DNA of 64,000 bases from Agrostemma githago (GCA_958450325.1 OY288243.1:30219844-30283843); one strand, 5' to 3'; shown: positions 45,343 to 57,978, counted from the first letter of the stretch. Numbers and translations: made by a program. Notes: generated from the sequence alone by a model not told the origin.

Positions 45343-46681
45343 CTAGGGGTAGTATCGTTTGAGTTGATCCATGTTGGTGGGAGTTGAGAACTCTTGACCG
45401 TCTAGGTCAGTGAGGATCACAGCACCCCCCGAGAGTACTTTCTTAACGAGGTAGGGGCCCGCCCAGTTTGGTTTGAATTTCCCTATAAGGTCGACGGGAA
45501 GGGGTGCTCTAATGGATTTGAATACTAAATCTCCCTCGTGTATGTTTCGGGATTTTACTCGTCTATTAAAGGCTTGTTGGATACGTTGCTGGTAAGCTTG
45601 AACGTTGGATAAGGCATGTATCCTACGCTCGTCTAAGAGTACTAGCTCGTCATATCGTTTTTGGTTCCATTCTTCTTCGGGAATGCCGTTTGCGGCTAAT
45701 ATCCTTAGTGATGGTATCTCTAGCTCTACGGGTTGTACGACTTCGGAACCGTTGGTCAGGTAATATGGTGTGGCTCCGGTGGATGTTCGATAGGATGTTC
45801 GGTACCCCCATAAGGCGAAGGGGATTTTGTTTGGCCAATCCCGATAGTTGTCTATCATTTTCTTAAGGACCGTGGTGATGTTTTTGTTGGCTGCTTCTAC
45901 GACCCCGTTTGTTTGTGGTCTATAGGGTGAGGACTTGTGTTTTTAGATTTTGTATTTGTCGAGGAGCTTTTGGGTATCGGCCTTGAAGTGAGCCCTCTGA
46001 TCACTGATGATTTCGTGAGGTATACCGTAGCGGCAGATGATGTTATTTTGTAACTACTTGTTTTGAGGTTAGTACGGTGTAAGAGGCGGCTTCTACCCAT
46101 TTGGTGAAATAGTCGACGGCCACTAATATAAATCAGTGTTCGCCAGTCCCGGATGGGTGTACTTTTCTTATGATGTCTATTCCCCAAGTAGAAAAAGGCC
46201 AGCGTGTGCCTATAGTATGTAGAGGATATGGCGGTAGGTGTTGGATGTTGGCAAATATTTGGCAATTGTGGCAGTGACGAACGTGATGTCGACAGTCTAC
46301 CTCTAAGGTAATCCAGTAATAGCCCAGTCTCATTATTTTTCGGGCTAGTAGGTGTGCACTTATGTGGGGTCCGCACTCTTCGTCATGTACCTCTTCCATG
46401 ACTCTCTCGGATTGGTTCTTGTTTATGCACCTAAGTAGGACTCTTTGTGGGGTTCGTTTGTATGATTGTCCTTGATTCAGGACGTAGTGGGCGGCTTGTA
46501 TTCGTAGGGCTCTTTTGTTCTTGGTGTTAGTGTTGGGAGGGTATGACCCGTAGGTTTTAAAGTCAAGGATTGCTTTGTACCAAGGTTCTTCGGGGGTATT
46601 GTCGGTTTTGATGTTATGGATGTGGGCTGGTTGTTCGCTTCTCTTTATGCAGATAGGCATAGAGAAGAGGTGATCGGGCAT
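45343..46681 (-). pseudogene. Tat-2 integrase
   Basis: Two long pieces. The first (46,681-46,133, opening MPDHLFSMPICIKRSEQP) carries the linker and the zinc-binding domain with its HHCC residues (VHDEECGPHISAHLLARK ... HCHNCQIF) and the first part of the core, including WGIDIIRKVHPSGTG with the first catalytic Asp. A stop after the GEH residues and shifts between about 46,133 and 45,860 break the core. The second piece (45,858-45,343) holds the C-terminal domain: WPNKIPFALWGYRTS, TGATPYYLTNGSEV, and the GPY/F module KFKPNWAGPYLVKK, ending DQLKRYYP. Inactive because the core is interrupted. Confidence 0.88.
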
Positions 46682-47684
46682 GTTTATTAGTGAGGCTAGT
46701 TTGGATAACGCATCAGCGAATTGGTTTTCTTCGCGGGTATGTGTATGAAGTTGATTTCGGTAAATTCCCGGGATATTGTTTCCACTTTGATTTGGTATGG
46801 GGTTAGGCTTTCGCTATAAGCCTTCTCGGTACCCGTGGCTACTAAGGATGAATCCCCATGTACTCTAAGGTTTTTAACTCCTAGAGATATGGTTGCTTTT
46901 AGACCTGTTAGGCAGGCTTCGTATTCAACTGCGTTGTTTGTAACGGGGAAGTCTAGTTTGACTAATATGGGTATACCGTCTCCTATCGGGATATCAGGAG
47001 GATTCCTACGCCGTACCCCCTCATGCTCGAGGCACCATCGAAGTATAGGTCCAACGATTCGCTCTCGGCGAACAAAATGTCCTCATCAGGGAAGGACCAG
47101 GTGTCGGTTGTTGATGTTTCCTCTACAGGGTTTTCGGCTAGGAAGTCGGCCACGGCCCTTCCTTTAATGACCTTAAGGGGTACATATGTTAAGTCAAATT
47201 CTGCTAACATAAGTGTCCACCGGGCCAATCGTCCGTTGAGGACAGGTTTCTCGAAGATGTATTTGACGGGGTCCTTTTTTGAGTATACGTCCACGGTATG
47301 GCTAAGCATGTAGTGTCGAAGTTTCTTGGTTGACCATACTAGGGCAAGGCAGGTCTTCTCTAGGGGTGTGTATTTTGTTTCGTACTCGAGGAATTTTTTG
47401 CTAATGTAGTAAATAGCTCTCTCTTCTTTGTCATCGGTTTGCGTTAGCATGGCTCCCATTGCGGTTTCGGTTACGGTAAGGTAGAGGGAAAGTGGTAGTT
47501 CCTTTTGGGAGGCATTAACACTAGGGGTTGTGCTAGTATTTCTTTTACCTTGTCAAAGGCTCTTTGGCATTTATCGTCCTAGATGGTAGGTTTGGTTATT
47601 TTTAGTTTTTTGAAAATGGGTTCACAAACCATGGTCAGTTTGGTAATGAAGCGGCTGATGTATTGGACCTTTCCCAGAAATCCT
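46682..47684 (-). pseudogene. Tat-2 RNase H and second RNase H
   Basis: The first RNase H (open from 47,459) shows YYISKKFLEYETKYTPLEKT, LALVWSTKKLRHYMLSHTV, and RWTLMLAEFDLTYVP. After a linker (PDEDILFAESESLD) the second, archaeal-type RNase H begins with LYFDGASSMRGYGVGIL. Frame changes beyond about 46,983 break the second domain, whose remains (VEYEACLTGLKATISLG) can be read in other frames to 46,690. Two RNase H domains in a row are typical of the Tat clade. The connection between reverse transcriptase and RNase H (47,460-47,684) is frameshifted. Confidence 0.85.
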
Positions 47685-48848
47685 CTAACCTCCTTTTTGT
47701 TCGAGGGTGCGGGCATGTCTAACAAGGCTTTTATCTTGGATGGGTCTATTTCGATTCCCTACGTGACCTAAAAGTTTCCCAGATGTAACCTCAAAGGCGC
47801 ATTTTTGTGGGTTAAGCCTCATATTATACTGTCGTAGGCGTTTGAAGAATTTTTCGAGTGCCAGGACATGCCCTTCTCGGTTTCGGGATTTGACTATCAT
47901 GTCATTTACATACACCTCGACTTCTTTGTGCATCATATTGTGTAAAAGGGTGGTTACGGTTCTTTGGTAGGTTGCCCCGACATTCTTAAGCCCGAAAGGC
48001 ATCACCGAGTAACAATAGGTTCCCCAAGACGTGGTGAAGGTTGTTTTAGACATGTCCTCTTTTGCCATTTTTATTTGATTATACCCGGCGTACACGTCCA
48101 TGAAAGAGAGTAGGGCGTGATCGGCGGTATTATCTACCAGGATATCTATGTGAGGTAAAGGGAAGTCGTCCTTTGGGCTGGCTTTTTTTAGGTCTCGGAA
48201 ATCTAAACAGACCCGGATTCTCCCGTCCTTTTTGGGGATGGGGACTATGTTGGCTACCCAGTCGGAATATTTGGAGACGTGTATGAACCCGGCTTTTAAT
48301 TGTTTATCTACCTCTTCCTTGACCTTAAGGGCCCACTCGGGTCGCATGCGGCGTAGTTTTTGTTTTACTGGTTTAAACCCGGGTTTGATTGGGATTCGGT
48401 GTTCAGCGATGTCTTTGTCTATACCTGGCATGTCTTTGTAGGACCAGGCGAAGACGTCTTTGTATTGTGTGAGTAGACTCATGAGTTGCTCTCTCTCAGT
48501 AGGATCTAAGGAGGTTCCTATTTTTAGCATTTGGACTTCTGAGGGGGTTCCAATGTTTAGGGATTCGGTGTCCTCGATTACCGGGGCGCCTAACTCTTGT
48601 CTGGCTAACTCTCTCAAGGTCTCTGGTGGGAGATAAGTGTCGTAAGAGTCGTTTTGATCATTTTTATTTTGTACGCTATCGATAATGCCAGTGTATGTTA
48701 AGTGCGACGAGTCATAAGCGAAAGTGTTTTTATTATTAGTTAAATCAAGCATGTCGAGGACTTTGGATAAAGAGACCCTCTGTTCGTTTGACAGGGATAA
48801 GATTATTAGGATTTCTGGGACAGGCCTCGGTTCATCCTGAACAGACAC
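47685..48848 (-). pseudogene. Tat-2 reverse transcriptase
   Basis: 387 open codons. Residues 1-160 are the linker from protease (LTQYKDVFAWSYKDMPGID near 126-144). The polymerase follows: PEWALKVKEEVDKQLKAGFI (170-189), VPIPKKDGRIRVCLDFRDLK (202-221), SFMDVYAGYNQI with the first catalytic Asp (251), and MPFGLKNVGATYQR. The catalytic box reads YVNDM (313-317) where related elements have YVDDM, a GAT-to-AAT change at 47,904-47,906, which should abolish activity. The frame is lost soon after LLGHV (about 47,765), at the start of the thumb. Confidence 0.9.
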
Positions 48849-49735
48849 GGAAGTAGATGGAAGACAAACGATACTAGACTCTTGGTCCGTTTCAGACTAA
48901 GATTCGGACTTAGACTCAGACTCTGTTTTGGATTCGGACTCGGACTCCTCGAACATCCTCCCCTCTTCTGTGGTTAGCTTAAACCTCCTACCATTCTTGT
49001 TGACCCATGTGACGGACTTCCTCCACCCTCTACCTTCTTGGTTTTTGTCGGTGGTGACAATAAGGGAGATAGGGTCAAATTGCTTGTTAGTCATGACCAC
49101 GTTGACTAACTCACTGGGATTTATGGGGACGAAACGCTCCTCCCCGAACAAGAGATTGTTGGCCAGGCCATCCATACAAGATGTGTGTTCGGGTTTTGGG
49201 GTGTTTGATGTGGTTTCGGGGATGAAGTAGCAGTCTTGGAATATTTCTATTCCAGGATGTCGAATGCCTTTGATGTAGCTTGGTTCAGAAAATACCATAT
49301 AAGGTTCGTTGTCACCATCTTTTATGAAACATCCATTTAGGGTGAGGTAATACGACGGGATTTGGATGCCATCAGTTTTACGTGCGCGCATGATAGCCAT
49401 GCGTTCACGGATTTCGCCCTCGATTGCGGGGTACCCAAAACCTATCGTGTGGATCTGTCCGATGGGATCCCGGATTTTCTTGCGGTGCCGGGATTTTTTC
49501 CTAGTGACAATCCCGGGAAATGCCCCTGCTGTCTCATTATGAAATTGATGGCTAGGTTTGAGTTCTGATCGAAGTCGAACGGGGCTAGGTCTTGTTCTAA
49601 CTGGTTTACTACGTGAAATCCCCTTAACTCGGTATCGGCATCTTCCGTGACTTGCGAGGTGGTGGCTTTTTCCACAAAGGCTCTTATGGGAGAGGCATGG
49701 ATGGTAACTATTTCACCGTTGATGGGAGCTTTCAC
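48849..49735 (-). pseudogene. Tat-2 protease-polymerase linker
   Basis: Two open pieces: 49,735-49,442, opening MKAPINGEIVTIHASPIRAF, and 49,400-48,897, opening MAIMRARKTDGIQIPSYYLT, ending in a repetitive acidic tail (ESESESKTESESKSES) and a stop. Tat/Ogre polyproteins have a long linker at this place. No catalytic motif. Frame changes at about 49,440 and the stop at 48,897 interrupt the polyprotein. Confidence 0.7.
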
Positions 49736-49909
49736 CTTTTAGTGTAAGGTGGATGGTACGACTTTAAGGGCATGGATCCAAGGGCGCCCTAGGATCATAT
49801 TGTAATATCCAGTTTTGACATCTAAGACCTGAAAGTCCATTTTCCTTTCTATGGGCCCCACAATGGTGCTAATGGTAGCGACTCTTGCGACCGGATGCCT
49901 TGTGCCATC
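49736..49909 (-). pseudogene. Tat-2 protease, C-terminal part
   Basis: Reads YDGTRHPVARVATISTIVGP, then YYNMILGRPWIHALKVVPST, the ILGRPW flap-side motif of Ty3/gypsy proteases. A stop follows STLH. Split from its N-terminal part by solo LTR C3. Confidence 0.85.
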
Positions 49910-49914
49910 GTAGG
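49910..49914. repeat. Target duplication of C3, left copy
   Basis: GTAGG, identical to 53,431-53,435. Confidence 0.95.
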
Positions 49915-52900
49915 TGTAACACCCGCTATTTTTCCTAAGCATTTTTATTCTTTCCGTTAGGACTTCGTCTTAACTCTGTCACTTTTGGCCTCATATTTTA
50001 TCATTTTACTAAGCTCTATTTTAATTTTTTGTGTTTAATAATTTTTTTTATTTTTAATTTCAAAGATTTAAAATTCTTTTAAATCCATTTATGTGGTTTC
50101 TTCGTAAACTAATTAATTTTTCCGCGAGGAATTCTATTTCTCTCCGAATTGACATTTTTAAGCTTGGATTTAAGTTATTCCTTTTTCCTAAAAATGTTTG
50201 AATACGTTTATGGAATATTTTCTACTAAGATATATTTTAGTTACTAAAAACAAGCCATTTATGATTTTATTACGAAGCTTCGCGAATAATTATTTTCTTA
50301 CGCGAGGTTTACTCGAATTACTTTGAAATGCCTTTAACTATTTTACGATTATACTTTTTGTCAACTTATAAATTATTTGAGACTGTTTTCTCACATTTTG
50401 GACCGACTAAGCTCTTAGTCACAAGTTTTACTACATTTTATTTAAACGTTTCATTTTATCACATTAAAACGTAATCATAAGATAAATCATTTTCATTCAT
50501 TGTAGCATTTATGTCAAAACTTTTCTTACTCCCTCTCTTATCCATTTTGGCCGGCCAACTATAGGTCTAGGTACATTTTGGATTCCTCATTTTGAAGCCT
50601 TAATTCATACTTACTCCTTTAAGTGTAGTAACATCCATCTCCTCCTTTACTCTACATTCATTTTTGCATTAACAAAAATATCCATCACTTCTTTCTTCTC
50701 TCTATTTTGGCCGTGTACTTCTTACCCTCCTTGGGCTGATTTTTGCTCCATTTCAGGCCCCAATCGCATCATTTTTATCGTCATAATAATCCTCTTTCCG
50801 ATTCCTTCGTTAAGGTATTAATCGACGTCATTTTCGATCAATTTTTACCTTGTTTTTTATTAGTTTTCTCATGGTATTTTTCTGCCATGATTTACGTGTT
50901 TGGTAGGATTTTTGGACGATCCCGAAGCCGACGAATATATCGTTGATTCAGACTTGGAGTAGAGGTAACGTCGATGTTACTCGGTATTTCAAGATTTTAA
51001 TTGAGTATTTGAATGTATATATTTTTATATTTTATTTTGGCAATATATGTATGTCACAAATTCTGGAAAAAATTTTAAAGTTGAAATTTTGCATGTTTCG
51101 ATATTTTTATCGCTTTTACGAGATTAACGATTAAATTGTTATATTAATTTGTAAAATCGTAATAATCGGCCTAAACATGTAATATATGTTTATATTCTGG
51201 AAAAATGTTGTTTTTGATGATTTTTAGTAATTTAGTATTTTTCTGATATTTTTTTATCGATTATTGAATTATTATCGTTTTCGAACAAAAACGATTAAAA
51301 ACCGATTTTTAGTTCTAGTACTTAAACATTTTATTTTAATCTGATTTTTGACGTGGTGAAACTTTATGGTGAAATAGAATTTTCCGATTTTTTTCATAAT
51401 TTTTCGGAATTGTTAAGTGGATGAATTAATTAATCACTTTAAATCATCGTTTATCGTTAAAACCGTGTTTGTTGTTTAAATTCTCGATTTCTGGTCTTTG
51501 GTTTAAATCTGGAAAAATTTATGATTCTGATGATTTCATATTAAAATGTATTATTATGATTTTTAGCGCCTTAATAAAATTTTAGGAACGATAGGTTTAT
51601 TAATAAAATCGTTAATTGTGAAAACGGGTTTAAATGACGGTTTTGTTGAAATTTGGATTTTGGAAAAATCTGAAAAAAAATTATATTCTGTAAAATCAGG
51701 ATTTTAAAGTGTAATAATAATTTTTGGATATTAATACTTAAATCGTTTTGTAATTACTATTTTTATTAATCGTTATTGTCGAGATTGGACGATTAACGAG
51801 AAAACGTTTTAAAAACCGAGTTTTTAGAAGTCTGGAAATTTTCTTTTCTGGACAGAATGTCCATAAATATAATTTAACTATTTTACGTAATTTTTGTACT
51901 ATTTATTATAGTCTTTAATTAATAAATATTGATTTCGGACAAATTGTGATTTATCGCTAAATTGCTTCGTCTTACCTAAAAGAATTATTTTTCCAGCAAT
52001 TTTGAAAGTATTTAAATCTGAAACTTTAGGAGTTAAATCATCCCTTAACATACTCTAAATATATTTGATGGTTTAATTAAATAAAGACGTTCAAGTATTT
52101 AATTTAGTATTTGCCGTAAAATCCTATTTATAATTTTATCGTCGAAACTAATAATAATTAGGGAATTTTAGCTTTATAACTTTCGAAAACACCCTAATTA
52201 GTATTATTAAATATTTTTTTTAGGTGTCTCTAATCATTTTATAACACTTGTACGATATTTTAATAGTTTCATAAAATCAAATGTTCTTACTTTAATAATT
52301 AATATCGTTAAGGCCGAAAGTATTAGTTTTATAAATCTATATCGTTTACTAAAATGTGGTATTAGTATGAACTAATATTTTCACTACTTTGATATAATGC
52401 TATTTTTAGTAAAGTTTCTAAAAATAGAAGTTTCCTAAAATAGAAGTTTCCTAAAATAGAAAGTTTCCTCTTTTAGAATATAAATGTTTACTTCTTTTAT
52501 CCTCATATTGTTTATGATGAATACATCTTTTAAATATCGATAATGGTTTGTTTTGGAGTTATGGAATAAGGACAAGTGTGGGTTTAGAGTAATATAGTCT
52601 GGGATGTACGTTTTGCCATCAACTGTAAGGCTGGTGTGTCTTTATGGGGCGCATTGGTTGTTGAACTGAGCATGGTTTGTGTTCAGGAGAGTGTATATTT
52701 ACCTTAAACTTAGATATCGCATCGTATAAGTCGCGTCGGGTTGAACTGGATATGGTTTGTATCCAGGAGGGGTGTGCATTACTTAAGCCAGGACCTCGCT
52801 GCACGCAGTCCTGTTATGGTTGAGTTGCCTAGTTAGAGACCAAAGTCTAATTTGTTTTGACTAAGTTCTCGAAACTAGTTTTTAGTATTATCCTAGTGAA

Positions 52901-53430
52901 AGTCTAGATTCTACATTACTCCTATCCATAACGCTATTTTGATTATTTTATTATTATCGATATAAATTGGTTTGCAGGTTGGCAAATATTTTTATGTTTC
53001 TTCGGCAACCCTTTTAATTAATTTGTTTTACGCTAAAGCTTATTTTATTACGCTGTTTTAATGTTTTCCATTTTTACTATTTTTCCTATATTAGTAATTA
53101 CTGTTTTAAAATCCTGTTATACGGCTGGGAGAACGTTGACGTTGCTCCCCACTGATTGTGGCTGTTATGTTTTAACATGGCAGGTATACGTGTTTATTTT
53201 CCGGTGGGTGTGGGCTAGCGAGCAGTCTTGGATCCTGCTGATCTTTTAATAATCATGTTTTAAGGATTGTTTAACCTCTTTATGGATTGTTTTAAATTTT
53301 AGCCATTTTTATGTATGGCGCATGTTTGACTTTACCAATTTAATTTATTAAGACATAGTTCTGTGTGTTTTAATCCCGACTCTACAGTGTTTCCGCCACT
53401 GTATCGCGCTAGAAATTTTAGGGGATTACA
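49915..53430 (+). mobile_element. C3: solo LTR of the C family in Tat-2 protease
   Basis: 3,516 bp with termini TGTAACACCCGC and GGGGATTACA and an exact GTAGG target duplication. Near full-length match to C2. No internal region. All open frames inside are incidental. Confidence 0.93.
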
Positions 53431-53580
53431 GTAGGTGCGCTCTCCGGATTCGGTGGGTATGAAGTCAGTGTCTGACATTCGTAGGGCGCGGGCGGTTTTG
53501 AGAGGGATTACGTTTACGGCAAAACCATTATCTACAAGGGTCATGGGTACCTTCTTGCCTAAACAAGTTACTATGACGTA
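53431..53580 (-). pseudogene. Tat-2 protease, N-terminal part
   Basis: Contains TLVDNGFAVNVIPLKTARAL, the aspartic protease active-site region (Asp in LVDNG; Phe follows where Ser is usual). The frame runs into C3 after PTESGERTY. Confidence 0.82.
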
Positions 53581-54366
53581 AAGGGCTAGATTGTGTTTTG
53601 GTATGTCGACTGTGACGTTTTGGTAGGGTCGCCCAGATCTAGTGACGTGGCTTATGTCCTTGGTTTTGGGTGGTTGTTGGGGGAATCGTGACTATTGGCT
53701 CGTGGATATAGACATCGTCATCATCATTCGCCCATACCCCATGGATGGCGTGATCGCGTTGGTACTGTTCATAATTGAACGTGCCAAATTGAATGTATGA
53801 CGGTTTTTTGGGAGGGGGGATAGGCTCCTTCTTCAATTAGGTTGTGGATGGCATGTCTTAGTTTGGTGCTGGATTGGGTTTCATGTCCCGGCCCCTGGTG
53901 AAAGGAGCAGAAGGCTTTGGGATCCCATGATTTGCTTCTTTGTCCTAGAGGGATCTCGGGTTCGGGTTCGAGTGGAGATAGTAGACCATGTTGGATGGCG
54001 ATGGCTAAAGCTTCGTCATAGGGGATGTCTAAGTCGGCAAACTTTCTAGGGGTTTTCTTCTTTTGGGGAGCACCACTCTTGTTTACTTGGATTGGCGGGT
54101 GGTTTTGGGTTTTGACTGCGAGGGAGTCCATCGTTGAGGTTTCGAATAGAGGTCTCAATGGAGGTTACGGAGGTGACGAGGTTGTAAACCATATGAGTTA
54201 GATCTTTGACACTGAAATTTGGGAGGGTAGCCATGGTGGAGTATGATCTCTGCAAGATAATATCGGGAATCAGGAGAGTTTCGTAGGACGTCTTAGAGAC
54301 TCGAAGGATGCTCGCGACTGAGCGACGCGAGAATGAGACCCTTGACTCGCGTGTGTGTGCGATCAT
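53581..54366 (-). pseudogene. Tat-2 gag remnant and gag-protease junction
   Basis: The N-terminal part near 54,235 (MATLPNFSVKDLTHMVYNLV, TSVTSIETSIRNLNDG) is followed almost at once by the C-terminal part: FADLDIPYDEALAIAIQHGL and WDPKAFCSFHQGPGHETQSS. The last Cys of the C-H-H-C motif, kept in Tat-1, is Ser here. The central capsid-like domain is missing. Frames change at about 54,100 and 53,800. A piece reading YIQFGTFNYEQYQRDHAIHG belongs to the junction with protease. Confidence 0.78.
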
Positions 54367-55796
54367 TGGCTTAGGGAATCAGGTGCTTTAGACTCTCAGT
54401 TTATTCGGCGAAACGCCAATTGAGCTTTAGGTCTCTGTAACGAGACGATTTGACGCAAACCTCGGAGGTGAGGTTTAAAGAGGACTTCTCAAAATGAGAC
54501 GATCCAAAATGTAAGACCTCGAGTAGAGGTGATCCTAGTAACTAACATAGACAGTTAATCACACGGTTGTACGATGTAAGAAGTTGATCGCGATCCAGCT
54601 CAGGATCAAAGAATTTGATATATGTTTTTTTTTTTGAAAACGAACAATTCTTTGAAGAAAAGTTTTTTTTTAAAAAATGATGATTTGTAAAAACAGTGCA
54701 ACGATGGCGTGCTGACATCGTTTGTGACGTGAAAGCGTGTTGCTATATGTGTGCGTCGGGAATCCGGCGATAGCAAAAGTGTACATTTTCTTTCTTTGAA
54801 AGGAGCATGGTTCCTAGGAGAACCAGTTTTGAAAATGATGACGTGATGCTTCTATTGAGACTGCTATTAATTAGCTAGTTCGATACTTGTGGTGGATGTG
54901 GTGCTCGTTGTAGAGCGTGGTGTCTGATGATGGTGTTTTATAGGTGTGATTAAATCCTTATCAAGGAATTTAGGTGGTGAATGGTTTTTTTTTCAAAAAA
55001 GATAATGTTTCGCGAATGTGACCGTTTCGGGTTCCTTGACTTCATTAATTGAAGCTTTAGTTGTGTTAACGGTACATGTGTAAAAACTATTTTTTTTTTT
55101 TGAAAAAAATGTAACCGTTTAGTGTACCTTGATCCCATTGATCGGGAGTTTCGGTGGTATTAACGGCAATCGTTGTTGACGGTTTTGCTTTGGCCAAGGT
55201 GATGGCACTAAAAATATATATTTTTTGAAAGTGGTGAGTGTTGCCGTGATAACGGCATCTAAAAATGTTTTTTTTTCTTTTGGAAATCACGATTTGACCG
55301 GAGTGTCGGCGTTTAAAAGGTCGTTTTGAAAAGACGAGGTATTTTTTGAAAACGGAGTTGGGTGCGGTTGAATATGTTGGCGTGGTTGAATCCAGATTTT
55401 TAGTGTTTTATTTGGGTTGTTCCAAACACGCTACACATAACTAGGAATGCATACACTCATGCAGGATGCAGACACGGGTAGGTTAGGGTAGGCTACCGCC
55501 CATGAACAGTCTTCACTTAGGCATTGACAAATCATCTCAGGAGATGAGTGTCATACCGTCCGTTCGGAACTATCCGCTTATTATTCCCACGGGTTACGCG
55601 TTAGGCGGCCGGAGCGTCAATCGAGGATCTCTCCTCATGTCCCTAAGGATCTTACTGCGAAGAGGTCGATTGGTCCTGATATTGGTTAGGGTGGGGTTTT
55701 TAGGGCCAAAACCTGTAGTGACCACAACTAGGAACTAGGAAACGAGCTTCACCGACCTCGTTCAAGTTACACCACCACTAGAAATTTGTTTCCAAA
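54367..55796 (-). other. Tat-2 leader
   Basis: About 1.4 kb between primer site and gag, homologous to the Tat-1 leader. It includes T-runs (54,627-54,675, 55,090-55,110) and the short conserved stretch TPDQWDQG near 55,130. No intact gene. Confidence 0.6.
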
Positions 55797-55814
55797 TCCC
55801 CAGCGGAGTCGCCA
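55797..55814 (-). promoter_or_regulatory. Tat-2 primer-binding site, tRNA-Arg type
   Basis: TGGCGACTCCGCTGGGGA on the minus strand, three bases from the LTR; one base differs from the Tat-1 site. Confidence 0.82.
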
Positions 55815-56105
55815 AACTGTGGACGTCCGTCCGCACCGCCTGGCGCCCCGCGCGGGACCGACCCGGTTTTTCTATGTGTTATGGCGGCCACCCACGCGGC
55901 ACCCTCCCGGTTGGGGGCCGGTCCGATCTCGCGTACAGGGCGATGTTTCCGACCTCGATTCGGATGATGATCCGGACTTGTACTGGACGGGTGCGGGCCT
56001 CCTTGTTTCCGTTTGGAATCGACTGAGTCGTGATTGTAAATGTTTAAAGGCCGATTCGTTTGGTAAGGGGATCTTTTTAGTGAACTGAATTTGTTGCCTA
56101 TTTGT

Positions 56106-56115
56106 GGAGTCGCCA
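56106..56115 (-). promoter_or_regulatory. Primer-site-like decamer in Tat-2 5' LTR
   Basis: TGGCGACTCC on the minus strand, about 290 bp from the primer site. Confidence 0.5.
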
Positions 56116-57456
56116 CCGAGTCAATTATGGGGACTTGGAAACCGTTCAAGTCAACTTTGATCCCTAGCCGGCTCAAAGTTGAGGGGCACGAGACCAAAAG
56201 ATAAAGACTTGTACCCTTAAGCACTTCATGCCTGGAATGACTCTCATTGCCAATGGTTTCGGACATCCGAAAATCGTCGATTCTGAGTAAGGGGTGAGGG
56301 TACGTATTGGGAAGCCAACATCTGATAGATGTCAACACCCAATCCCGCCCGCACTATAGCGGCCTCTACTAATCAATCGGTGGGCTGATAACCTAGTTCT
56401 TTTGTTGTGGCGGAAATACTGTAACATCCATTGTTTTCACCCTATACCTTTTGCTACGTCGGTTGTTTAAAGACAAGTAAGTATTGTCGTCAAAGTAGTT
56501 GTGTTTACATTCTTTGCATGCGATTTCACGTGACTGGCAAGCCATGAAAATATGCACGTAGGAGGGTAGAGAGTACGAGTATTATACGTATTAACAAATC
56601 AGTTTTAACGCGATAATACGGATATTAGTCATTCTTGTGATATACCTTACCTGGTCCGCTGCTTAAGATGCGTCGGTTCGGTATTAATAGAGATGCGTCG
56701 AACCTAGTAAAGCGAGTACCCAGACTAATACGGAACCCGACCATCACTTTGTTCAGTTTTGGATGTTTTACGTTTTGAATTCCGTGTTAGGTAATTTAAC
56801 ATGCGATTATAAGGTCATAAAAGCAATAAATCATACGAAAAACTGTAAATGCGAATGTAAGTAAATCACATTGTGAGGAGTTGCACCCTCGGAATATACA
56901 CCAAACGGGACACGATGCATAGATAGTTGAGAACGGATCTCGCAATTACTCGGGTCTATTTAGTGTATTTTAGTGTTTGTGGTTGAAGTTGGGACGTTAC
57001 ATATCTTAGTAGATGTTTGTGGACCTGGTGTCCACATCTAGTGTTGTCGTAGTGCATATAATAAAAGAAAGTACGAGAATGTAAAGTTTTGTTTAGATGA
57101 CAACCTAGTGACGACTCGGCTTCAAAGGCGGATCCTCTTAGTTGTCCTAGTGATTTCGGCAGAGCTCCGTTATCGTTGACCCTTCCTGCGGCTACTCCGG
57201 CAGAGCTTCGTTACTATGGACTAATCCTGCGGCTAATCCGGCAGAACTTTGTTACTAGACTTGAGCTAGTCGAACACAGGCACCTTAGTATCGAGTGAGG
57301 TGCTCGAAGGTGAGGAGTAGCGTCGATGTCTCTTTTATCGGAACTACGATGGAGTGGATCGTTTGCCTCGGGTGTCGGAGTGCGAGCCCTTAGCGAGAAT
57401 GTGGAGGGAGAAGAGAATTGAGAATTGTGTGTCGAATGAATGAGGTGAAGGGGGGG

Positions 57457-57464
57457 TATTTATA
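57457..57464 (-). promoter_or_regulatory. TATA box in Tat-2 5' LTR
   Basis: TATAAATA on the minus strand; likely promoter of the element. Confidence 0.65.
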
Positions 57465-57978
57465 GGTGTTTTCGGCTCTCGTCACCCATATGGATGCCTG
57501 AGTTGAGGCGCACAAAGACTCAGGCGCCTGGGTTCAGGCGTGGGGAGTCTCAGACGCGTGGGGTGAGGCGGTTGGAGTTTTAAAGATACGATTTTGATAC
57601 TTTCCAAAACCGAGAGGGATAAGTATAATACGTATCTTGGGGCCTAAGGTTTCCCCGGGTTTAACCTAGCGTCGTGAGCTTGATGGGCCTCGGGTGTGCA
57701 TCCCGAGGTTCACTTGGCGCGGTGCTGACTTGGTTTGAGTTTCGGGACTGACTCAGGGTCCCGGTGTCAAAATTGACTCTAATTAGTGTTTATGCGATCG
57801 TAACGACACGACTAAGGCTGCTATCATGTTAGTTTAATTTTTCCGAGTAATTTATTTGATCCGTTCTATAGAAAAACTACCTAAAACATCGCGAACCAGC
57901 GTCGCGTTGTAGTCCTATCGTCATCGGGTGTTTGTTGGGCGATTCTGCAGCTACCAGGTCCAAATCTGGGTGTCTACA

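Larger units (their letters stand above)
32482..57978 (-). mobile_element. Tat-2: Tat/Ogre-like element with two antisense genes
   Basis: 25.5 kb including two later insertions (E and C3), about 19 kb without them. Both LTRs, the exact target duplication CATGC, a tRNA-Arg primer site (55,797-55,814) and a polypurine tract (37,198-37,211) are present. Order on the minus strand: 5' LTR, leader, shortened gag, protease (split by C3), reverse transcriptase, RNase H, second RNase H, integrase, tandem repeats; then on the plus strand a DUF7745-like gene and a PMD-like gene; then a tandem array, polypurine tract and 3' LTR. Several lesions make it inactive. Confidence 0.92.
55818..57978 (-). repeat. 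Tat-2 5' LTR
   Basis: 2,161 bp. It keeps a 160-bp segment (about 57,094-57,253) missing from the 3' LTR, and a related segment is present in the Tat-1 LTR, so its presence is ancestral. Confidence 0.9.
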
